A stretch of 21,224 nucleotides of DNA, taken from contig JANXWI010000177.1 of assembly GCA_025351205.1 (NCBI GenBank), forward strand, positions 1-21,224. The letters are read 5' to 3'. Below, one piece after another: positions 13,816 to 19,685 of this stretch. This DNA comes from Deinococcus sp. (GTDB taxonomy: Bacteria > Deinococcota > Deinococci > Deinococcales > Deinococcaceae). Under the pieces are notes generated by a model that did not search any database, was not told the DNA's origin, and saw nothing but the letters and a program-made list of their open reading frames with translations. Position numbers and translations under genes: made by a program. Positions within the stretch are counted from its first letter, which is position 1. Each line of letters starts with the position of its first letter.

Positions 13816-16671
13816 TCAGCCGGGCAGGTCGGGCGGCAGGCTCTCTAGAAACGGTGCGGGCAAAGGCGCGCCGTATTCGGTTTTCAGCATCTGCCCGTAG
13901 CTTCGCAGGGCCTGCCGTGCGCTGCCCGGGTCGCCCACCTGGGCGAACGCCCGGATCAGCCCTTCGTGGGCGGGCGCAAACATCGGGTCCGCTGCCAGCA
14001 GCTGCCGGAACAGTTCGGGGGCCTGGCCCGCCGGGGCCGAGAGTGCCTGCTCCAGCAGCGACGCGAGTGCCTGCTGGAGCGCCTGGGCGCGAAACTGCTG
14101 TGCCCATTCGGTGTCCACGCCCGGCAGGAAGGGGCGGGTCCACCCCGGGTTGACCGGGGAGAGCACGTCCACCTCGACCTGAAAGGCGGGGGCCAGCCGG
14201 TATCGCCCGGAGGCGTAGGGCAAGGGGTCGAGATCGACCGGCACGAAACCCTTGAGCGCGCCCCGCAGCCGCCGCACCGCCACCCGGAAGTATTCGGCGT
14301 GGCGCTCCTCTCCGGAGCCGTCCCAGAGCGCCGTGACCAGTTCGTCTCTGGAGCCGGAACCGTGCAGGGCCAGCCAGACCAGCAGTTCACGCGCCTTGGT
14401 CAGCCCGATGTGGACCGGGCGTCCGTCCAGCCGCACCTGGAGGTCGCCCAGCGTCACGACGTCCAGCAGCAGCAGGCGCTCGCCCGAGGGTTCGGGCACC
14501 GGCCCGGCCACCAGAAGGGTCTCAAGGGCCGCCTCGGCAGGGGTGCCTGCCAGCCTGACGCGGAGCGCCCGGTCTGTCGGCAGCGACAGGGCATGTCGGT
14601 TGCGGCTGATCTCGGCCTGGGCCGCTGTCCAGGCTTCTGCGGCGCCCTGGGCCGCGAGCAGCAGCGAGGCGCGCAGCCGGGTCTCGGCGTCCGGCTCACC
14701 GTCCACCTCGGCCTGGGTCAGTCGCAGGGATTGACCGCTCATCAGGGCGTTCAGCACCGCCCGCCGGGGTTCGAGCGCGGCGAGGCCCACGGCGCTCAGC
14801 CAGGGGGCGGCCTCTGCTGTCCGGCCCTGTTGCAGCAGAAAGTCTGCCCATTCCAGGTTCAGCCTGGACTGTTCCAGTTCCAGTCCCCCTGTCCGGGTCG
14901 TGTCCAGGGCCTCCAGCAGCGCGGCCTCGGCCTGTTGCGGGCGGCCCTCACGCCTCTCCACGGCCCCGAGCAGCCGCAGCCGCCTGGCATGAAACACCGC
15001 GCGCTCGGCCCCGACCACCGAGACCAGCTGGCGCAGCCGCTGGGCCACCCCCTGGATCTCGCCGTCGCGCACCAGCAGTTCGAGTTCGTCGAGGTTCAGG
15101 TCCGCTGCCCGTCCGTGCCACCCCAGCTGTTCGTAGATGGCGCGCGCCCGCACCAGGGGCCTGATGGCCTCTCCGGCAGGCCGGGTGTGCTGCCAGGCGA
15201 TGCCTTGTAACTGCCAGGCTTCGGCCAGCCGCACCTGATCCCCGCCACTCTCGGCGAGCGCCACGAGCTGCGCCGCCGCCCCTTCGGCCTGCGCGTGGCG
15301 TCCGAGCCGCAGAGAAGCGAACACCAGTGGCCAGGCCAGCGCCGGGACCAGGGGACCGTCGCCCACCCGGGCCAGCCCCTCCTGCGCCAGCGCCAGCTGC
15401 TCGCTGAACAGGCCCTGGCGACCCCGCACGGTGGCGAGGCAGGCGAATCCGGCGGGGGTCAGCAGGTCGGCTTCCCGCAGGGCCTGGAGACTGGCCTCAC
15501 CCTCCTGGCTGCTGCCCGTCTCGATCTGTGCCCAGGCCAGCCGTTCCTGCAACACCACAGAGAGTGAGACGCCGCTCAACGCTTCGAGCAGGGCGCGGGT
15601 CAGGCGGTGTTCACCCCGGTCCCGGTAGCGGGAAACCAGGCTCTCGGCCAGCCGCAGCGCCTCTGCCGCTTCGCCCGCCTGCAAGTAGAGCCGGGCGGCC
15701 CGCTCCAGCTCACCCGAAGCCTCGGCCAGCCTGGCTGCCGCCGCACGGGCCACGCGGGCCTGCTCCGGGTCACGCTGCAACAGCCTCTCGAGCACCCCGA
15801 CGAGCAGCTGATGTGGCTGAAACACGCCGCTGCCCAGCGGAGACAGGGGCAGCCCGGCCTTCAGCAGGGTGCTGAGCCAGTGGGTGGGCAGACCGGGACT
15901 CAGCAGGGCGGCGTCCGCTTCACTCCAGAATTCCAGGGGCGCGAGCAGCGGCAGACCGGCCCTGAGGACGGGGGGCAGGCCTTGAAGCGCTTCGAGCACC
16001 AGGTCATCGGCCCCGGCGTGCCTGTTCACCCCGTGGGCCGAGAGGGCCAGTCCGGCGGGCCAGCCCGAGAGGCTGCTGAGCTGGGCCGCGCCGAGGCTCG
16101 CCTCCCGGCCCGTCAGGTAGGCCTGGACCTCGGCCTCGTCGAAGGCCAGGTCGCCTGAATCGAGCACCAGGGCGCTGTCGTTCGCCAGCCGGTGGGCCAG
16201 CCGCAGGCCTTCTGGCGTGTAACAGCTCAGCAGCAGCCGGTGCCCTTCTTCGAGGCGGTCGGCCAGGCTGCCCAGCCAGCAGGCCAGCTGTTCGTCTTCG
16301 AGGTTGTCGACGATCAGGTCGGTGCCCTGGTCCAGGGCCGCGAGTTCATCGGCCAGCCGCCGGGCCAGAACCTCACCCGGCGTCCGGGCGTCCAGCTGTT
16401 GCAGCGCCGAGAGTTCAGGCAGATGGCCTGCCAGACGCGTCACCACGTCTCCCGGACCCTCGTGGCTGCCGTTGAGCCTGCACCAGGCCACCCGCCTCGG
16501 GGTGCTGCGGGCGTACTGGGCCAGCAGGGTCGTCTTGCCATACCCGGAGGGAGCGGCCAGCACGATCAGCGACACGTCGAGGGCCTGGGCCAGCAGGCCC
16601 AGCAGACGCGGCCTCGGGCGCTCGAAGCGGGCGGCGCGGGGAACCACGGACATCTTCTTGACCTGGGTCAT
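13816..16671 (-). CDS. Large MalT/AfsR-like transcriptional regulator (STAND ATPase + OmpR-type wHTH + BTAD)
   Basis: This 951-residue cytoplasmic regulator starts with the MalT-type lead SVVPRAARFERPRPRL and a STAND-class ATPase Walker A in APSGYGKTTLLAQYA (about 40-54). A candidate acidic Walker B (DLIVDNLEDEQL) follows, then a long alpha-helical repeat region (about 300-730) resembling TPR repeats that would bind an inducer or partner. At the C-terminus, 737 to about 825 looks like an OmpR/SARP winged helix (VTLGDLQVRLDGRPVHI, LTKARELLVWLALH, ELVTALWDG, VAVRRLRGAL), and about 826-940 like the bacterial transcriptional activator domain. Classical AfsR/SARP proteins carry the winged helix at the N-terminus, so the order is reversed. 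ATG 16671 was preferred over the TTG at 16731 because the TTG codon abuts the upstream gene's terminator hairpin. The lipoprotein genes on both sides are likely targets. Confidence 0.85.
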   Translation of the reverse strand: MTQVKKMSVVPRAARFERPRPRLLGLLAQALDVSLIVLAAPSGYGKTTLLAQYARSTPRRVAWCRLNGSHEGPGDVVTRLAGHLPELSALQQLDARTPGEVLARRLADELAALDQGTDLIVDNLEDEQLACWLGSLADRLEEGHRLLLSCYTPEGLRLAHRLANDSALVLDSGDLAFDEAEVQAYLTGREASLGAAQLSSLSGWPAGLALSAHGVNRHAGADDLVLEALQGLPPVLRAGLPLLAPLEFWSEADAALLSPGLPTHWLSTLLKAGLPLSPLGSGVFQPHQLLVGVLERLLQRDPEQARVARAAAARLAEASGELERAARLYLQAGEAAEALRLAESLVSRYRDRGEHRLTRALLEALSGVSLSVVLQERLAWAQIETGSSQEGEASLQALREADLLTPAGFACLATVRGRQGLFSEQLALAQEGLARVGDGPLVPALAWPLVFASLRLGRHAQAEGAAAQLVALAESGGDQVRLAEAWQLQGIAWQHTRPAGEAIRPLVRARAIYEQLGWHGRAADLNLDELELLVRDGEIQGVAQRLRQLVSVVGAERAVFHARRLRLLGAVERREGRPQQAEAALLEALDTTRTGGLELEQSRLNLEWADFLLQQGRTAEAAPWLSAVGLAALEPRRAVLNALMSGQSLRLTQAEVDGEPDAETRLRASLLLAAQGAAEAWTAAQAEISRNRHALSLPTDRALRVRLAGTPAEAALETLLVAGPVPEPSGERLLLLDVVTLGDLQVRLDGRPVHIGLTKARELLVWLALHGSGSRDELVTALWDGSGEERHAEYFRVAVRRLRGALKGFVPVDLDPLPYASGRYRLAPAFQVEVDVLSPVNPGWTRPFLPGVDTEWAQQFRAQALQQALASLLEQALSAPAGQAPELFRQLLAADPMFAPAHEGLIRAFAQVGDPGSARQALRSYGQMLKTEYGAPLPAPFLESLPPDLPG

Positions 16672-16737
16672 GGCTGCCCTGAGCTTAACGCTTTGCTCAT
16701 CAGTGGTGAGTGGGCGACGATCAGCAGACAACAGAAA

Positions 16738-16779
16738 CTCCTGCCAGGAGGCGCAATGTGACGCGCCTTCTGGCAGGAG
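16738..16779 (-). terminator. Rho-independent terminator after the large lipoprotein gene
   Basis: A 17-bp stem (CTCCTGCCAGGAGGCGC at 16738-16754 with GCGCCTTCTGGCAGGAG at 16763-16779, one G-T pair) encloses an 8-nt loop. On the minus strand it is followed by TTTCTGTTGTCT. It lies about 70 nt beyond the stop at 16848 and separates that gene from the regulator. Confidence 0.8.
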
Positions 16780-16847
16780 ATGAAATCAGGACGTATTTCT
16801 GTCCGCTCTCGTTCCGCTCGGTAAAGCCAACGCTTACAAGGAGTGAC

Positions 16848-18713
16848 TCAGTTCCAGGGATTGGCGGCCTGATCGTTGATGGCCGCCCAGAACCGCGCGT
16901 TGGCAGGCAGGGTGCTTCCATTGGCGTAGAAGTTCCAGCCGCCCGAGACGCCGTTGGCTCTGCCGTCATGGAATTCGCCCATCCGCCAATCCGCACCGAA
17001 GGCCCCTGCACACCGGGCGTCCGCAGCCGCGCGCGAACTCAGCAGGGTTCCGGACACAGGCGCGGTGAAATTGACCTCGCCCTCGGCCCAGCCGTGATAG
17101 AAGTCGGGCGTCACACCTGCGGGCACCGGGCGTCCGTCCACCTTCAGACACAGCAGCGGCAACACCGCCGAGGCGGGCGTATCGCCCTGGTAGACATTGC
17201 TGCTGGCGTCGGTTCCGACCAGCAGCACATTGCCCTGCTGACCCCGCACACTCCAGGTCAGTCCGGCGTGGCTGCCCGCATTGGACAGCGCCGTCCCACC
17301 TTCTCTGCGCCACAGTTCGGTCTCGTTGCCGCAGGAACCGCCGTTCCAGTTGCTGTTGATGATGCCGAACAGGATCCGCAGCCGCACGTTGTACGCCGAG
17401 CAGAACTGCGCGCCCGCCGAGAGCTTCCACAGAGGGGTGCGGGTGGTATCGATGTCCGCCTTGCCGTAGCCACGCACCTCGCCGGACACGTCACCGTTGA
17501 CGGTGGCCACCACCACGGTGCTCCAGAACTGGATGCCGGGTTTGAGGCCGAGGTAGCCCCTGGCCACGGCGCTGACGTTGTTCTGAGCGTAGTTCGGGGT
17601 GGGGGCGTCGAAGTTGAAGGTCTTCTCGTTGATGGTGCCGAAGCCGCCGTTGTTTCTGTCGTACTTCACGCCGACCTTGTAGCTGGCGTCCTGGGACACC
17701 TTGTAGTTGATGTTGGCCGAGACGCGGCCATCGACGCCCACCGTGAAGGCGATGTAGGGCGTGAACACCACCGGCACCGGGCCGAGCCACACCGTGACCG
17801 GGTTGAACCGGACGCGTCCCAGTTCCCAGGATCTGGCGAAGGTCATCTGGCCGCTGGCGGTGAGTTCGAGTTCAGATTCGTCGCTCATCTTCACCGAGGC
17901 CTCGAAGTACTGAAGCTTGAGCCTCCTGATCTGGAGCTGGAGCTTGGGCGTGACCTGAACCCTGAGACAGCCCGAGATGGTGCCGGTCAAGGTGGGTGAC
18001 GGCGAAAAGTCCTTGCTGAAGGTCTTGAGCGTGCCGCCGTTTCCGCCCTTGGTGCAGTTGACGCTCAGGGCATGAAGCAGGCCCTGGCCGTTGAGCAGTT
18101 TGGCCCCCTGTTCCGAAATGGTCTCCTCGGCGATGTCGGCCTCGGTCAGGGTCTGTTCGAAGTCGATCTGGCCCTGTTCCACGGCGTCTTCAAGCGATGC
18201 GGGCTGGGTATCGACCACCAGATCGCCGTCGACCTGCCTGATGGCCACCACCCGGCTGGGCGGAACCCCGGCGGGCGTGGCGCTGCTGACGCCTCCCACC
18301 AGGATATCGCCGACCTGATACTGCCGGGTTTCTTCGGTGCTCGCCAGCGTCAGGGCGCCGCTGTCCTGAAGATACGCCCTGACCGGATTGGTGCTGGGCC
18401 GGGCCACCACGCCGGGCGAGCTGAATATGGTCGGTGTGCCCAGAACGCGGGTGTTGGGAGCCAGGATCGTCGGCAGGTCCGTGCCGGGGTCTGAAGGGTC
18501 CACACAGGCGTCGGTGTTTGCGGCGGTGGTTCTGGCATCCAGATTGGGAAGGCAGGGCGGTGGTTTGATCAGGGCGGCTGGGGCCGCGACCTTTTTTCCC
18601 GCCGCGTTCGGCTGCGTACCGTCCTGGGGGGTGGGTGTGGTGGTCCCGCAGGCACTCAGGACGACGGTGATGGCGCTCAGGGCAAACATGGACATGGTCC
18701 TGGGTCGTTTCAT
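16848..18713 (-). CDS. Large lipoprotein, beta-rich, with FG..WR C-terminal domain
   Basis: This 621-residue lipoprotein has a basic start, a hydrophobic helix and the lipobox LSAC (Cys22). A disordered Thr/Pro/Ala-rich linker follows. The middle (about 230-480) is rich in alternating hydrophobic residues and aromatic beta-strand patterns. The C-terminal domain (about 488-621) contains LPLLC, HGWAEGEVNFTAP, RCAGAFGADWRMGEFHDG and RFWAAINDQAANPWN, and its first part is shared with the small lipoprotein at 13127-13756. At least six Cys suggest disulphides outside the cytoplasm. The ATG has GAGGAG about 7 nt upstream and is followed by a second in-frame ATG six codons on. The gene is separated from the regulator by a strong terminator. 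The role is unknown; surface or envelope attachment is inferred. Confidence 0.82.
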   Translation of the reverse strand: MKRPRTMSMFALSAITVVLSACGTTTPTPQDGTQPNAAGKKVAAPAALIKPPPCLPNLDARTTAANTDACVDPSDPGTDLPTILAPNTRVLGTPTIFSSPGVVARPSTNPVRAYLQDSGALTLASTEETRQYQVGDILVGGVSSATPAGVPPSRVVAIRQVDGDLVVDTQPASLEDAVEQGQIDFEQTLTEADIAEETISEQGAKLLNGQGLLHALSVNCTKGGNGGTLKTFSKDFSPSPTLTGTISGCLRVQVTPKLQLQIRRLKLQYFEASVKMSDESELELTASGQMTFARSWELGRVRFNPVTVWLGPVPVVFTPYIAFTVGVDGRVSANINYKVSQDASYKVGVKYDRNNGGFGTINEKTFNFDAPTPNYAQNNVSAVARGYLGLKPGIQFWSTVVVATVNGDVSGEVRGYGKADIDTTRTPLWKLSAGAQFCSAYNVRLRILFGIINSNWNGGSCGNETELWRREGGTALSNAGSHAGLTWSVRGQQGNVLLVGTDASSNVYQGDTPASAVLPLLCLKVDGRPVPAGVTPDFYHGWAEGEVNFTAPVSGTLLSSRAAADARCAGAFGADWRMGEFHDGRANGVSGGWNFYANGSTLPANARFWAAINDQAANPWN

Positions 18714-18966
18714 GTGCGGTTCTCCTCAGGGGATACGGCGCCTTCGGTCCGGCGCCGGTCGGGAGGCGGTCCCGGTTCCGTGGAGCGCTCACTCCTGAGC
18801 AGCAGCGTGCAGCGTGCCCTGAGAACAACTCGGGAACCTCCGGTGCGGAGGCGGCGGATTCCCTGCCGGTTCCCGGGCGCCGGGTGTGCGCAGGACAGAC
18901 ACGGCCAGAGCTGTCTGGATGACCGTTTCGTCGTTTTGTACGCCGAGGGTTCGCGCCCTGGGGCGC

Positions 18967-19003
18967 CGCGTTCTGAAAAGAGCTGTCGCGTTCTGAAAAG
19001 AGC
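18967..19003 (-). repeat. 17-bp perfect direct repeat, 20-bp period (possible operator)
   Basis: CGCGTTCTGAAAAGAGC occurs at 18967-18983 and again at 18987-19003, identical and separated by 3 bp. The 20-bp period puts both copies on about the same face of the helix, about 250-290 bp upstream of the large lipoprotein gene. The operator role is inferred only from position and spacing. Confidence 0.88.
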
Positions 19004-19028
19004 AGCGCCCCCATCCCGGATCGGCAGT

Positions 19029-19064
19029 GTGATCCAGGGCGTCTGGGTGATACAGGCTGTCTGC
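19029..19064 (+). repeat. Imperfect 18-bp tandem duplication
   Basis: GTGATCCAGGGCGTCTGG (19029-19046) is followed directly by GTGATACAGGCTGTCTGC (19047-19064), with four differences. It is non-coding. Confidence 0.8.
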
Positions 19065-19155
19065 GTGAGAGAAAGCAGACCTGCCCCTTTACCCGTTCTG
19101 AATTTCGTCTGGTTTGACTCACACCCCCGGGGGGTCCAGGTGCATATTAGAGGAA

Positions 19156-19192
19156 GGGTCATCTTCGCTTGGAAGGCAGGGCCATCTTCGCT
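19156..19192 (+). repeat. 14-bp direct repeat, 23-bp period, upstream of small membrane protein
   Basis: GGGTCATCTTCGCT (19156-19169) and GGGCCATCTTCGCT (19179-19192) differ at one base, and both are preceded by GGAAG. They lie 60-100 bp before the start at 19256 and could be regulatory or simply a slippage product. Confidence 0.75.
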
Positions 19193-19255
19193 GATCTGCC
19201 GCACACCGGGTGCTGCATGGTCGGCGGCGCACGCACAGAGTTCCGGAGGTCCACC

Positions 19256-19471
19256 ATGAACAACCGCAGTCTGTCAAACTTTATGAATGTCGCTGGGTTC
19301 GCCTCCATCATCGCGTCCATCATCATCTGGGCGGCCAGGGGCGGTCAGTCCAACACCGCCGAGCAGAAAGCCCACGGCGAGCGTTTCGGCATCTTCGTCG
19401 GCCTCTGGGCACCGACCTTCTTCATTCTGGCCAACCGCCTGGAACTCGCGGCCCAGGACGCCGAGAGCTGA
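19256..19471 (+). CDS. Small membrane protein, 71 residues
   Basis: This short protein has two probable membrane helices: about residues 10-27 (FMNVAGFASIIASIIIWAA) and about 46-60 (FGIFVGLWAPTFFILANRL). They are joined by a charged loop (NTAEQKAHGER), and the tail is acidic. The start ATG 19256 is well supported by GGAGG at about 19245-19249. The stop is followed within 20 nt by a clear terminator, so it forms its own transcription unit. I do not recognise a named family. The SD, terminator and composition together argue that it is real. Confidence 0.82.
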   Translation: MNNRSLSNFMNVAGFASIIASIIIWAARGGQSNTAEQKAHGERFGIFVGLWAPTFFILANRLELAAQDAES

Positions 19472-19489
19472 TTCCAGTCGGCAGATTCA

Positions 19490-19530
19490 GAACGGACGGG
19501 CGCTGAAACTGGCGTCCGTCCGTTCCTTTT
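19490..19530 (+). terminator. Rho-independent terminator after small membrane protein gene
   Basis: A 14-bp stem (GAACGGACGGGCGC 19490-19503 with GCGTCCGTCCGTTC 19512-19525, one G-T pair) with an 8-nt loop is followed by CTTTT. Confidence 0.88.
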
Positions 19531-19560
19531 GTCCAGTATTCGGAAGCTCGGGCCGCTTTT

Positions 19561-19629
19561 CCCTCACCCCCTCGCTGCGCGAGGCCCCTCTGCAAGCAGC
19601 TGTACCAGTCTCCCATGAGGGGAGAGGGG
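19561..19629 (+). repeat. Dispersed structured repeat, copy B
   Basis: Inverted relative to 8140-8207 and closely similar over its whole length; the middle (GCAAGCAGC versus the CCCGAAGG region) is the least conserved. It carries the same CCTCGC(TGC)GCGAGG hairpin and CCCCTC/GAGGGG outer pairing. It sits between the terminator of the plus gene and the end of the uvrD-like gene. Confidence 0.85.
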
Positions 19630-19685
19630 AAGAGAAACTTCCGTTAGGTCGGTGGACGACGTTCCAGGCGCTTGTATCCGGGCGT

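Larger units (their letters stand above)
18714..19255. other. 542-bp divergent intergenic region without a gene
   Basis: It separates two divergent genes (minus lipoprotein, plus small membrane protein). Open frames crossing it have no family features and are not called. It contains three separate direct-repeat pairs (18967-19003, 19029-19064, 19156-19192). TTGACT at 19114-19119 and an AT-rich TGCATATTAG at 19141-19150 are possible promoter pieces for the plus gene, but their spacing is too wide for a standard pair. Confidence 0.55.

Noticed and set aside
13757..14143. N-terminal extension of the small lipoprotein frame into the regulator gene
   Set aside because: ATG 13756 has an SD and is followed by a perfect lipoprotein signal peptide. 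The extension is Pro/Arg/Gly-rich antiframe sequence inside the regulator gene.
16710..17999. 429-codon plus-strand open frame
   Set aside because: It is antisense to the large lipoprotein, whose lipobox, SD and terminator are all present on the minus strand.
18714..19259. 181-codon plus-strand frame across the divergent intergenic region
   Set aside because: It has Arg/Ser/Pro-rich composition, no SD and no motif, runs through several slippage repeats, and overlaps the well-supported start of the small membrane protein.
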